Below, piece after piece: positions 1-8,725 of a DNA stretch of 64,000 bases. A model generated the notes under the pieces. The model was not told the DNA's origin. It saw only the letters and a list, made by a program, of their open reading frames with translations, and did no database searches. The stretch covers positions 186,001 to 250,000 of the forward strand of contig JAEZZQ010000007.1 in assembly GCA_023442465.1 (NCBI GenBank), in the 5' to 3' direction. The position numbers and the translations under genes were made by a program. This stretch comes from Bacillota bacterium. GTDB lineage: Bacteria > Bacillota > Clostridia > Lachnospirales > Lachnospiraceae. Position 1 is the first letter of the stretch, and every line of letters starts with the position of its first letter.

Positions 1-722
1 TTGGAACTCATAAAAATGTCCCTGATAGATTCTTCGGCTGAAAATGTATTTTCATTATCGACCATTTTCATCTCAAGGTGTGCGCCGCCTCCTTTATGCA
101 TTTCATTCATGGCAGTTTCCTGAATACCAGAAAACAACACATTTTGGCTGGTGCCGTCGGAGCTTCCGCTCATCAGTATAAGAACATTCTTTTCACTTTG
201 GCCGCATAACTCTATTACCTGCCTTCCGTATTCACGCCCAAGGTTATAACTACCAACACCGACGAAACTTTGCCGTTCCCCGCTTGTATTATCTCCCAAT
301 ACCGTAACTACCGGAATTTGCTGATCCACCGCCTCATTTATCAGCTCTGTCATCTTTGCGCTTTCGTCTGCCTCTACAATGATTCCGTCCACTTGGGAAT
401 TAATGGCAACTTTCATTAATTCTTCCCGCGAATACTCTTCCGATAAATTATTTCCAAACATCTCTACATAGACATTTGTTTCCTGTCCGTCCTCTTTCGC
501 TCCATCGTAAACAGTTTTCCAGAATTCAGAGGTTCTGTCGTTAACGATCATAACGTAATATTTGTCATATGCTTCACGTTCTTCGCTATCCAATACTTTC
601 GTTATTTTTCCGGTTTGTATCTTGAAAAAAGCAAGGCTGCCTATTATGGCTAAAATTACAAATAATATTATACTGATACTAATAATAAAAACTTTTCTAT
701 TTTCTTCCACCTTTATATCCAT
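1..722 (-). CDS. Membrane-anchored sugar-binding (Peripla_BP/RbsB-like) protein, partial
   Basis: The gene runs off the left edge, so only the N-terminal ~240 residues are visible. One hydrophobic segment (about residues 11-30, VFIISISIILFVILAIIGSL) has no lipobox cysteine, so the protein is probably anchored by an uncleaved helix rather than as a lipoprotein. The following sequence has the type I periplasmic-binding fold pattern: YVMIVNDRTSEFWKTVYDGA, then VDGIIVEADES, then IPVVTVLGD. In Clostridia such anchored binding proteins often serve as input proteins for YesM-type kinases; that role is inferred, as the neighbours are outside the window. The ATG at 722 lies only 1 nt after GGAAGGAG, so the GTG at codon 5 is an alternative start. 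Confidence 0.8.
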   Translation of the reverse strand, partial: MDIKVEENRKVFIISISIILFVILAIIGSLAFFKIQTGKITKVLDSEEREAYDKYYVMIVNDRTSEFWKTVYDGAKEDGQETNVYVEMFGNNLSEEYSREELMKVAINSQVDGIIVEADESAKMTELINEAVDQQIPVVTVLGDNTSGERQSFVGVGSYNLGREYGRQVIELCGQSEKNVLILMSGSSDGTSQNVLFSGIQETAMNEMHKGGGAHLEMKMVDNENTFSAEESIRDIFMSS

Positions 723-1075
723 GCTCCTTCCAGCCTTTTATCCCTTATCAAAATTTTGCTCATTATTTTCACGCTGCAATCATTCTTTTTTCATTTTAAA
801 CATGTAAATTTGATAACGTCAATATTTTTTAATATTAACTTAAAATCCGCAAATTATATAACTAATATTTCATAGATCAGGAATATTTTCTAACGTTAAT
901 AAATTAACGGGATTGACACTTTTTTATCAGTATGTTTTTTTTTAAATACTTTAGAAAAACTTACTTAAAAAGTGTTTCCAGAACAAAAAAAATCTGTTAC
1001 ATTCATAGTATAATTGGGGAACTGAGGTTATACAATACTATAATTTTACTTTATTCTACACAGGAGGTTTTATAT
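723..1075. other. Divergent AT-rich intergenic region with a perfect palindrome
   Basis: This 353-bp region separates the minus-strand binding-protein gene from the plus-strand gene at 1076. It holds a perfect palindrome CGTTAAT-AA-ATTAACG at 894-909, a TTGACA at 914-919, and a TATAAT at about 1007-1012. The palindrome is operator-like, but no regulator can be assigned. An open frame from 932 runs into the downstream gene but has no ribosome binding site, so it is not taken as coding. Confidence 0.4.
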
Positions 1076-1750
1076 ATGAGGTATTTCTTTAACGGTAAGA
1101 TTGAAAAGTTGGAGGATATTTATTGTATCCGCATTCCTTTTAATGTTTGGGAGGTATGCCAGCAGAGAGGTTTTATCCATGCAGACATCACCTTGAACAA
1201 TAAAGTGATAGAATGTGAACTTCTTCCCGAAGAAAAAGGCAGTTATAAAATTTACCTGAACGAGGAAGATGTAACTCATGTGGATATTACTAAAGTTTAT
1301 AAAATATTACTTCATATAAGCAACAGCTTAATTGAAATAGGAAAAGAAAGTCCTTATACCTTGGAACATCCAATCCGCACGATCGATAGTATGAACATTC
1401 TCATCCAGCCGGACGACGGTCTCTGCGGGCAGACCTGCGTGGCGATGTTAGCAGGCGTTACGATTGCAGAGGTTATCAGCAATATAGGTTTTCGCGAGTG
1501 GCAGGCTACTATAGGAAGAGTCATTCCCGCCCTTAACTATTATGGCATCGGCCACACCGGCACTCTCATTTATCCGGGCGGCGGAGAAGAAGTTATCTTC
1601 CCAAAATGCTGTATCATCATCGAACGCATGGGAAGATTCGGCCATTATCTCGTGCACTACGACGGTAAATTCTATGATCCCAGCCTGGGCATTATGGAAT
1701 ATTACGACACCAGTAAGTTGCTGGGATATTTGGAAGTGAATTGCGCTTAA
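1076..1750 (+). CDS. DUF1905-like domain plus papain/C39-like cysteine-peptidase domain protein
   Basis: A 224-aa protein. The start is fixed by AGGAGG at 1062-1067, 8 nt before the ATG. Residues about 1-85 resemble the DUF1905 beta-barrel family (IPFNVWEVCQQRGFIHADI, then a KGSYKIYLN strand). Residues about 100-224 look like a papain-like/C39-like fold. A Cys follows a Gln-Pro-Asp-Asp-Gly-Leu stretch and is placed as a helix-capping nucleophile (GLCGQTCVAMLAG). His and Asp candidates sit later in GHYLVHYDG and FYDPS. There is no signal peptide or membrane segment, so it is cytoplasmic. Family assignment is by motif only; substrate unknown. It could be a deamidase or acyltransferase relative rather than a protease. 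Confidence 0.6.
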   Translation: MRYFFNGKIEKLEDIYCIRIPFNVWEVCQQRGFIHADITLNNKVIECELLPEEKGSYKIYLNEEDVTHVDITKVYKILLHISNSLIEIGKESPYTLEHPIRTIDSMNILIQPDDGLCGQTCVAMLAGVTIAEVISNIGFREWQATIGRVIPALNYYGIGHTGTLIYPGGGEEVIFPKCCIIIERMGRFGHYLVHYDGKFYDPSLGIMEYYDTSKLLGYLEVNCA

Positions 1751-1775
1751 CGGATTTGAAGTTTCTGTTCATACA

Positions 1776-1893
1776 GTAGCTTAACGCTTGCTGTTAAGCT
1801 ACGTAAGAACGTGATGCAGGAGATGATTTCTGCTTCGCGAAGCGAATTTAAATGCAGAAATCATGCGTTACTGTGAACGAAGTGAACAGTAAC
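1776..1893. repeat. Cluster of three tandem perfect hairpins
   Basis: Three inverted repeats follow the stop at 1750. They are GTAGCTTAAC/GTTAAGCTAC (1776-1785 with 1793-1802), ATGATTTCTGC/GCAGAAATCAT (1823-1833 with 1854-1864, with an inner TTCGC/GCGAA hairpin), and GTTACTGT/ACAGTAAC (1867-1874 with 1886-1893). None has a clear U-tract, so this is not an ordinary terminator. It may be a palindromic intergenic repeat or a structured RNA. Confidence 0.6.
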
Positions 1894-1931
1894 TATTTGA
1901 AGGTTTTGCCGGCAAGAAATCATTAAATAGT

Positions 1932-1960
1932 TTGACACCGCCTTGAGAAAATATTATCAT
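1932..1960 (+). promoter_or_regulatory. Predicted promoter of the desulfoferrodoxin gene
   Basis: TTGACA (1932-1937), a 17-nt spacer, and TATCAT (1955-1960) lie 70 nt upstream of the start codon at 2031. This is a near-consensus sigma-A promoter. No PerR-type palindrome was recognised over it. Confidence 0.6.
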
Positions 1961-2030
1961 TAAGATATAAAATTACACATGGAAGAATGTCTCCCATGAG
2001 CCATTTTTCTTATATTAAGGAGGAAAAGGT

Positions 2031-2405
2031 ATGGATATCAAGTTTTTAAGATGCAGTCATTGTGGAAATATCGTTTTATTCGTGGAAGACAAGGGAACAA
2101 ACATTATGTGCTGCGGCGATAACATGAAAGAGCTGGTGGCAAATACTACTGATGCCGCACAGGAAAAACACGTTCCCGTATATTCCGTAGAAGGAACAGA
2201 GGTAACCGTTTCCGTTGGCTCCGTTCTCCATCCGATGTTGGCAGAGCATTACATTCAGTGGGTTGCCCTTCAGACGACACAGGGTTACCAGCTTAAATAC
2301 TTAACCCCCGGCACAGAGCCGAAGGTAAGCTTCTCCATTACCGAAGACGATGAAGTGGAAGCTGTATATGAGTACTGTAATTTACATGGACTTTGGAAAG
2401 TATAA
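2031..2405 (+). CDS. dfx: Class I desulfoferrodoxin (superoxide reductase)
   Basis: A 124-aa protein, full length for the family. The N-terminal desulforedoxin part carries all four rubredoxin-type iron ligands (CSHC near residues 9-12 and CC near 28-29). The C-terminal superoxide reductase part has the Fe(His)4Cys centre: His in KHVPVY, two His in HPMLAEH, and the Cys and His of CNLHGLW at the end. It reduces superoxide to peroxide in the cytoplasm, taking electrons from rubredoxin, and is common in anaerobes. It is transcribed alone, from its own promoter to a strong terminator at 2436. AAGGAGG-type binding site about 8 nt upstream. Confidence 0.95.
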   Translation: MDIKFLRCSHCGNIVLFVEDKGTNIMCCGDNMKELVANTTDAAQEKHVPVYSVEGTEVTVSVGSVLHPMLAEHYIQWVALQTTQGYQLKYLTPGTEPKVSFSITEDDEVEAVYEYCNLHGLWKV

Positions 2406-2435
2406 AAATATCACTATATTAAGAAGAAACATGAG

Positions 2436-2477
2436 AGCCATTCTCTTTTCAGACTGCTGGAAGAGAATGGCTTTTTT
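2436..2477 (+). terminator. Rho-independent terminator after dfx
   Basis: Perfect 12-bp stem AGCCATTCTCTT/AAGAGAATGGCT with a 13-nt loop, followed by TTTTTT. The stop codon of the convergent minus-strand gene (2449-2451) lies inside the loop, so the terminator overlaps that gene's 3' end. Confidence 0.9.
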
Positions 2478-3303
2478 CACCTCTCGCACCTCTCACATCA
2501 ATCCCGCTGTCGGACCTCGATATCCCGACCGCGCAGATAAGTGCCGATCCAGAGGCCACATTCACTGCAGCTTCCTGTAAAGCATCGAATCCCTCGTCCT
2601 TACCGCCTCTCCCTTTGCGGACAAAAACGCCCTGCCCGTCTTTCGCATAAGCATTGTGTATCAAATACTTATTATCTGTATCCTTCGTAATACAGACAGT
2701 ATGAACAGCTTTCATTATATCCATTCTATCATTGTAGACAGTGGCAATAACCGTATCGCTGCTTTCTGCCAATTTATTAATCACAGTCTCATCTTTACTA
2801 TATGTTATTTCGGTGTCGTATCCCTTATTTTCGAAATAATCGAATATGGCGGTGGGTGAGACGCCAAAGTCTCCATTCAATGCGGCACCATCCGCTTCGT
2901 AATGACTGATCAATTTTACCATCGTCCAACCGGAAACTTTTTCGCCTAACGCCAGCAAGGCGTTGTATGTCGCAATGATTTCACAGCCGGAATATCGCAT
3001 GTTATGTTTTTTCCAAGAACCAAACTTCACGTCATTCCATTCATGTTGATTCTCAATGTAACTGTCCGGCTTTAATATATGACATTCCGGACTGCATAGC
3101 GCGGTTCGGTTGGCTTTTGCGTTGCTCTTGATTCTTTTGGGAGGAATGGAGCTTTTGCTTCGTAAAAATTCATATGTCTTTAATACGGTTTCATTTTTAA
3201 TTCTTTGAGGGATAAATGCTCTTATAAACTCTGCAATGTTCTTAAACAGGCTTTTGAATTTCATTTTAAACCTCATCTTAGATTTTGACTTAAACACCCG
3301 CAT
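2449..3303 (-). CDS. Papain/C39-like domain protein, function unknown
   Basis: The frame is open from 3399, 2 nt after the GH51 stop, but the best start is the ATG at 3303 (AAAGGGG 5 nt upstream), giving 284 aa. The first ~45 residues are very basic with little hydrophobicity. A cysteine-peptidase-like domain follows: YSGCEIIATYNALLALGE (Cys at a helix start), then AVHTVCITKD (candidate His) and YLIHNAYAKDG (candidate Asn/Asp region). This matches the general C39-like/BtrH-like pattern, not a specific family. It is probably the last gene of the arabinogalactan operon. The last ten codons are shared with the dfx terminator. Catalytic activity is not established. Confidence 0.55.
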   Translation of the reverse strand: MRVFKSKSKMRFKMKFKSLFKNIAEFIRAFIPQRIKNETVLKTYEFLRSKSSIPPKRIKSNAKANRTALCSPECHILKPDSYIENQHEWNDVKFGSWKKHNMRYSGCEIIATYNALLALGEKVSGWTMVKLISHYEADGAALNGDFGVSPTAIFDYFENKGYDTEITYSKDETVINKLAESSDTVIATVYNDRMDIMKAVHTVCITKDTDNKYLIHNAYAKDGQGVFVRKGRGGKDEGFDALQEAAVNVASGSALICAVGISRSDSGIDVRGARGEKSHSLPAV

Positions 3304-3401
3304 AAATACCCCTTTCATTCCTTCCATTTCATAAGAGTATGGCCGCACTGTTCTTCCAGCATCCATACTCTCATCTGATTTTCTCCGCGATTCGCTCATA
3401 C

Positions 3402-5390
3402 CTAACAGGAAATCGCCATTAGTTCGGCATGCTTCTTTGCCGGAATCCTTACTATCACAAAAGAAAGCGGCGGCAGGAAATAGCTTCCCGTATTTAACTC
3501 CACTTGAGAGCTTACGGGCCGCACGTTTTCCCCTTCCAGGGAATTTACTGCCTCATTTCGATCTCCGCGAAGCACTATTTGCTCTGCAATCATCCCTTGC
3601 AGCTCCCAGTTTTCTTCCAGCTTCCACTTGATGTGTTTCTCCTCCTCATCCATATTGACAAGCTTCACAATTAACTGACTGCTCTTTTCTTCATAACTTA
3701 CCTGACAGGGAATATCCTCCATTTCATAAACTATATTATAATCCCCGGCATTTAAGGCAAACATCTGCTGTACATAGTAGTTCGGAGTGGCATACGCCGC
3801 ACTCCCGTCAAACCAAATTAAATCCGGATTCCACTGCGCATATCCGATACGGGCAAAAAGCGGTGCATAACTGGTCATCGCTACCACATCACTGTTTTTT
3901 GCTGCGCCTGTCAGGAATGCTGCCTCCGCCAGCGCAGCTTTCAGATTGTTCCCTTCAGGATGGTTCATAGGAAGCCAACCCTGGGGATGGGCAGCATATT
4001 CTCCAAAAAATATCTTAATATCCCGGGGTACTTTATCAAAATAATCCGTATGGGTGCCGAACCATTCAGGCTCCTTATAATAATGCTCGTCTACCGCATA
4101 AACAAAATTTTTATTCCCGGCATGTTCCCGATAGAACTTCCAGGCTTCTTCAAAGCGCGGAGAATCCAGCTCCGGACCGGACGTTCCGATAAGCTTTATC
4201 TGCGGATATACCTTATGAATCTCCTTTTCGAACAGCATGTATCGTTCGAAGAAGCGGCTCTCTTCATCCTCCCACTGTTCGTTTCCTACTCCTATCATTT
4301 CCAATCCAAAGGGTTCTTCATGTCCCATATCGATACGTAGTGCCCCCCACTTCGTGTCCGCGCCACCGTTGGCAAATTCAATCAAGTCCAGGTAATCCTG
4401 TATATATTCCCGAATAGCCCCGCTATCCGGCTCTACCCTTTCATGCGACTGGAATTGGCAGGCAAGTCCTACACTCAATATCGGCAGAGGCACTGCTCCA
4501 ATATACTCACAAAGCAGAAAATACTCATAAAAGCCTATCCCATAAGTCTGACCATAGTGAGAATATATGCTGTGATACTCGTTCTCCTCATGATTGCCAT
4601 GCAGTGCCCAACGGTTCCAGTTGTAACGCCGCCGCTCATTCGCATCTAACGTGTCTTTAAATCTATAGCGGTTGGAAAGTGTCGCCCCCTCCACTACACA
4701 GCCTCCCGGAAAACGCAGAAATCCGGGGTTCATCCCTTTCAGCATATCCGCCAGATCCCTGCGGAAGATACCATATACCGCATCCTCCGGCATCATAGAG
4801 AAGCAGTCGAATTCTATCGTTCCCGGATTTTCTAACACCACTGCGAACCTGGCTGCGCAGACTACTTCCTCCGCGGTCAAATCCACCTTATATTTTTCCC
4901 ATTTATGCCAACCGCAAGCATCTGCCTCGCGGATTTCTACATCCCGTTCTGCGACCGTTCTCTCATCTTTGATTACTGCAACTTTTACTTTTCCGCTATA
5001 TTGTGCGGCTCTGGCATAAAAAGAAATATGATATGTCATTTTCTGTTTCATATGAAGCCCTTCATATGCCTTATTATAAAACCCACTGCCGCCTGCGGAA
5101 GCCGTTACCCGCAGATAATGCGGGTTATTCTCATGAACAGAACTTCCTTGAACAATATCGAGCGAAAGGCCCGGATCTTTATGTAATATACTCCATGCAT
5201 ACAATCCGTCCTGCTTTATAAAATAATCCCGGTCTTTACCTCCCCATACATCCATGCTTTCGAAATTTCTATTCTCCAGCATCTCCGCATACAATCCGCC
5301 GTCGATAGCATAATTGATATCTTCTATAAAAAGTCCTATAAATTCTCTCGGTATTGCCGGACCCTTTTTATTGGAAATCTCCAGTTCCAT
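3402..5390 (-). CDS. GH51 alpha-L-arabinofuranosidase
   Basis: A 662-aa cytoplasmic enzyme without signal peptide. It releases terminal alpha-L-arabinofuranosyl residues from arabinan, arabinogalactan or arabinoxylan oligosaccharides. Family features seen: N-terminal GLFIEDINYAIDGGLYAEML, LRFPGGCVVEG, acid/base Glu in GVGNEQWED (about residue 367), DEHYY, and nucleophile Glu in FFGEYAAH (about residue 463). The C-terminal beta domain ends near PPLSFVIVRI. Length is slightly above bacterial intracellular GH51 enzymes because of an N-terminal carbohydrate-binding-like insert (about 85-205). It lies downstream of the double GH43 gene, with a GGAGAG site before the ATG. Confidence 0.92.
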   Translation of the reverse strand: MELEISNKKGPAIPREFIGLFIEDINYAIDGGLYAEMLENRNFESMDVWGGKDRDYFIKQDGLYAWSILHKDPGLSLDIVQGSSVHENNPHYLRVTASAGGSGFYNKAYEGLHMKQKMTYHISFYARAAQYSGKVKVAVIKDERTVAERDVEIREADACGWHKWEKYKVDLTAEEVVCAARFAVVLENPGTIEFDCFSMMPEDAVYGIFRRDLADMLKGMNPGFLRFPGGCVVEGATLSNRYRFKDTLDANERRRYNWNRWALHGNHEENEYHSIYSHYGQTYGIGFYEYFLLCEYIGAVPLPILSVGLACQFQSHERVEPDSGAIREYIQDYLDLIEFANGGADTKWGALRIDMGHEEPFGLEMIGVGNEQWEDEESRFFERYMLFEKEIHKVYPQIKLIGTSGPELDSPRFEEAWKFYREHAGNKNFVYAVDEHYYKEPEWFGTHTDYFDKVPRDIKIFFGEYAAHPQGWLPMNHPEGNNLKAALAEAAFLTGAAKNSDVVAMTSYAPLFARIGYAQWNPDLIWFDGSAAYATPNYYVQQMFALNAGDYNIVYEMEDIPCQVSYEEKSSQLIVKLVNMDEEEKHIKWKLEENWELQGMIAEQIVLRGDRNEAVNSLEGENVRPVSSQVELNTGSYFLPPLSFVIVRIPAKKHAELMAISC

Positions 5391-5455
5391 ATGTTCTCTC
5401 CTTCATTGAAAAAATATTCTTTATCCTGTAAAAGCTGTCGTTCATCCTTTATCTC

Positions 5456-7249
5456 TCATCTGACTATGACCGGCAGTATCTTCCCATCTTCACCGAACTC
5501 CAAAGGCGCGATGCACACCTCTCTGTGGTATCCCTTTCCTTCCGGGTAATGAGCAAGGGGTGTCCCGAACCGGTGATAGGCAATCAGGTAACTATCACTT
5601 TCCGGCACCTTGCATATGCTGTGATGTCCTGTTCCCAATATACCGCGCCGCTTATCTTTTTTCAATATTGTTTGTATCTCTTTTACCGGACCGTAGAGAG
5701 AATCTGCAATACCATATTTCACATGGTAATCTTCGCTTCCGGTATCGTCGCAAGACCATGTAAAATGATAAGTCTTTCCTCTTTTTACCACAATTACCGA
5801 TTCCCGGAAATCTGTTAACCCATCTATATTCCTTAAAGTCTCCTTCTCAATACAAAGCATATCCTTTGATAGTTTTGCCACCGCCGGTTCTCCGTTGCCG
5901 AACAGAAGATAATAATTATCTCCTTCCGCATATACGGCAGGGTCGATAGTCTGTGACATCCTGATATTGCACTCTCTCATCATATCCATAGTGATCATAG
6001 GCTCTTCCATTGCACGAAAGGGCCCTACAGGCGAATCTGCTGCCGCCACACCGATACAAGAGCTTCCTCCTTCATCCTTGGCGCAGAAGTAGAAATAATA
6101 TCGGCTTCCTTTTTTGGCAATACACGGAGCCCATGCATGCCCCGTTGCCCAAGGCACCTGTTCCGATTCCACATCCAGCAAATCAGCCGCTTTTTCAAAA
6201 TATTTTCCGTCAGCGGATGAAAATACAGAAAAAATATGCCCCGACCAACGGGGGAATCCGTCTGTCGTAGGATAAATATAATAAATACCGTCCTCATAGT
6301 ACAAATCAGGATCCGCATAAAGCCCCTCTATCGCAGGATTCTCTCCTTCGTAATAAGCCATAAGCCGATCATACTCCTCATCCGTTACAGACAGGATACC
6401 TCCATGGCGCTTCTTTGCCTTCCCCATATTAAATTGATCATGTTCCGGAACCTGAAATTCACCGGAAGATAAATTTCTGGTGAGCATTGGCAAATATCCT
6501 TCCCCTGCCGCAAACCGGTCAGCAATCAGACACCATGTCTTTCCGTCAGGAAGAAGATATCCCTCCGGCCCTTCCACTCCTTTCAGACTATCCAACACAG
6601 CAGAAGAAACCTTTACAAATTCTCCCCGTAAGGTATCTGAGACTTCCAGAATTAATCTGCCGGCCGTTTCATCCTTGGATATACGGTAATAATGTCCCTC
6701 ACTTTCTAAAATCGTAGTATCTATCACATGGCTTTCCTTCTCTATATAGCAGAAAGCATCTGTAAACCTTCGAAAGTCCGATGTATATGATGCATATATC
6801 CGGTGTTTTCCTTCTGTCTCCCCTTCTTTTCTAACCTTAGAGGCAAAAAATACAAGGAATTCCTGCCGTTCTCTGTCAAATATGGCCTCCGGTGCCCATA
6901 CACAACCGGCATCCGGAACTCCTACGGTACAAGCGCTCGGTCTGCTCCAGTGCACCAGATCTTCCGTCTCCCAGACAATCAAATCTCTGCTGCCTTCTTC
7001 CTGTGCCGCTTTCCAGCCATGTCCGGCTTCAATCCGAAGATCCGTTGCTATCAAGTAGATTTTCCCATCTAACGGATTTCTCACCGGGAAAGGGTCCCTG
7101 ACTCCGCAAGTTCCAATCTCAGAATAAAGCACAGGCCGTCCGCCATTTAAATCCTGCCAATGCAGCCCGTCCCGGCTCAGCGAAAAGTAAATCTGTTCTC
7201 CATCCTTTTCTTCACCGGTAAAATGTACAAATAAATATCCTGCCATCAT
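5456..7249 (-). CDS. Tandem two-domain GH43 glycosidase
   Basis: A 597-aa protein made of two consecutive five-bladed propeller-type GH43-like domains. The first (about 1-290) has TCGVRDPFPVRNPLDGKIY, VWAPEAIFD and SHVIDTTILE. The second (about 300-597) has YADPDLYYEDGIYYIYPT (general base Asp), TIDPAVYAEGDNYYLLFG (pKa-modulating Asp) and FRESVIVVKRGKTYHFTW (acid Glu). No signal peptide, so it is cytoplasmic. The second domain keeps a clear triad; the first deviates in the strand that should supply the acid Glu (GPEGYLLPDG), so it may have another specificity or a binding role. Probably an arabinosidase, xylosidase or exo-galactosidase acting with GH51 and GH35. Start supported by AGGAGAA before the paired ATGs. 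Confidence 0.85.
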   Translation of the reverse strand: MMAGYLFVHFTGEEKDGEQIYFSLSRDGLHWQDLNGGRPVLYSEIGTCGVRDPFPVRNPLDGKIYLIATDLRIEAGHGWKAAQEEGSRDLIVWETEDLVHWSRPSACTVGVPDAGCVWAPEAIFDRERQEFLVFFASKVRKEGETEGKHRIYASYTSDFRRFTDAFCYIEKESHVIDTTILESEGHYYRISKDETAGRLILEVSDTLRGEFVKVSSAVLDSLKGVEGPEGYLLPDGKTWCLIADRFAAGEGYLPMLTRNLSSGEFQVPEHDQFNMGKAKKRHGGILSVTDEEYDRLMAYYEGENPAIEGLYADPDLYYEDGIYYIYPTTDGFPRWSGHIFSVFSSADGKYFEKAADLLDVESEQVPWATGHAWAPCIAKKGSRYYFYFCAKDEGGSSCIGVAAADSPVGPFRAMEEPMITMDMMRECNIRMSQTIDPAVYAEGDNYYLLFGNGEPAVAKLSKDMLCIEKETLRNIDGLTDFRESVIVVKRGKTYHFTWSCDDTGSEDYHVKYGIADSLYGPVKEIQTILKKDKRRGILGTGHHSICKVPESDSYLIAYHRFGTPLAHYPEGKGYHREVCIAPLEFGEDGKILPVIVR

Positions 7250-7268
7250 CTTTCTCCTAAATAATCTT

Positions 7269-8648
7269 CTATACCTTCATCGTCTTCCACTTTCCTGACC
7301 GGAATCTCCGGAAGAATAATAATCCCCGGAATATTTCATCCATCATGAATGCAATCCAACATCCTGCAAGTCCCAGTCCAAACCGGATACCCAGAATATA
7401 AGAAAATAAAATGCTGATCATCCAGCAGGAAATACTGGCAATCACCATAGGAAACATCACGTCTCCCGCTCCTCTTAAGGAATTATCCTCCACATGGTTA
7501 AAAGCTCTGCCTACTTCTACAAAAATGTCAATGAACAGTATGATTCCCGACATGGCGATAATCTCCGGATTATTGGTAAATAATCCTATCAGTGGTTTAT
7601 GCAGCATAAACACTACCGTTGACAATATAAGGTTTAACGTAACCGATAGCTTCAGCACCTGTTGGTTCAGCCGGTACGCCTTATCATATTCCTTAGCTCC
7701 TGCCATCCATCCCATCAGTATCGCTGTAGATAATCCCAATGACATACCTATTACGTACACATAGAAAACGATAGAGGACACATATATTTTTGCTGACAAC
7801 GCCACCGTACCTAGAATTGCCAGTATAGAGGTGGAAACCACTTGAGAAAGAGAGTAAGAAAGGGAACTGACCCCTCCCGGAACTCCTACCCTCAGTATGT
7901 TTTTAATGCAGCCCAGCGTCCTTAAGTTTTTCCGGCTAAACTGAAGATTCAATCCCGATCTCATCAGCAGTATCATAATCAATATTAACCCTATAACATA
8001 GCTGACTACGTTAGAAATGGCGATTCCTTCCGCCCCATAGAAAGGCACTTCAAACGGACGATAAATTATAATAACATTAAATACGGCATTCAATCCATTC
8101 ATAAACAGCGATACGGCCACTGCCGGCTTAGGCCTTCCATAGCTCCTGAGTATAGCAGAAGCCGCCGCCTTGATTCCCTGTAAGAAAGAGGTACCCATGC
8201 AGATACGAAAATATGTCTCCGCCATATCGAGCACCTCTCCTTCCAAATTCATTGCTGCCATAATGGGCCTGCTCAAAGCTGCCAGCAGAAAGCTGAGAAA
8301 AAGGCTGATACCTCCCGCTGTAAAGAGAGAGGTAAATGCGGCATCACCGGCCTCCTTTTCCTGCCCTGCCCCCAGCCTGTGGCTTATTACAATAGAAGCA
8401 CCTCCGCTCACTACGGCATAAAAGGTATACATCAATCCTATCACCTGACTGGCAGCACCTACTGCCACCACCGCTTCATCGGAATATTTTCCCATAACAA
8501 TGGTATTTACCGTCCACATCATATTCATAAGAAGCTGTTCAATGAACATAGGTATAAATAAGTTCTTTAATGTTATTTTTCCTTCCGCCGTCTGTATTAC
8601 AGTCACTTCAGGATCAATAAAATGCATGGTCTTAGCATATGATTTCAT
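7269..8648 (-). CDS. MATE-family multidrug/solute efflux transporter
   Basis: A 459-aa integral membrane protein with about 12 predicted helices and MatE features (NLFIPMFIEQLLMNMMWTVN, then a second half starting near LRVGVPGGVSSLSYSLSQ). MATE proteins use Na+ or H+ gradients to export organic compounds. The ATG at 8648 was chosen because GGAGG lies 9 nt upstream; the open frame extends to 8675. It lies between GH35 and GH43 genes in the same orientation, an unusual place for a MATE. It may export a sugar or plant aglycone, but nothing in the sequence shows the substrate. Confidence 0.88.
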   Translation of the reverse strand: MKSYAKTMHFIDPEVTVIQTAEGKITLKNLFIPMFIEQLLMNMMWTVNTIVMGKYSDEAVVAVGAASQVIGLMYTFYAVVSGGASIVISHRLGAGQEKEAGDAAFTSLFTAGGISLFLSFLLAALSRPIMAAMNLEGEVLDMAETYFRICMGTSFLQGIKAAASAILRSYGRPKPAVAVSLFMNGLNAVFNVIIIYRPFEVPFYGAEGIAISNVVSYVIGLILIMILLMRSGLNLQFSRKNLRTLGCIKNILRVGVPGGVSSLSYSLSQVVSTSILAILGTVALSAKIYVSSIVFYVYVIGMSLGLSTAILMGWMAGAKEYDKAYRLNQQVLKLSVTLNLILSTVVFMLHKPLIGLFTNNPEIIAMSGIILFIDIFVEVGRAFNHVEDNSLRGAGDVMFPMVIASISCWMISILFSYILGIRFGLGLAGCWIAFMMDEIFRGLLFFRRFRSGKWKTMKV

Positions 8649-8725
8649 GCATGTTTTCCTCCGCATATTATTCATTTAATTTTAAGAAGACCGTTAGGGA
8701 ATTATCCCGCGAAAGGCAGGCGCTT

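Noticed and set aside
932..1075. Upstream extension of the DUF1905-like gene
   Set aside because: The extra 48 codons have no ribosome binding site and contain the promoter region; the AGGAGG site supports 1076.
4672..5019. Long plus-strand reading frames antisense to GH51, GH43, GH35 and other genes
   Set aside because: They are shadows of real minus-strand genes, lacking binding sites and domain patterns.
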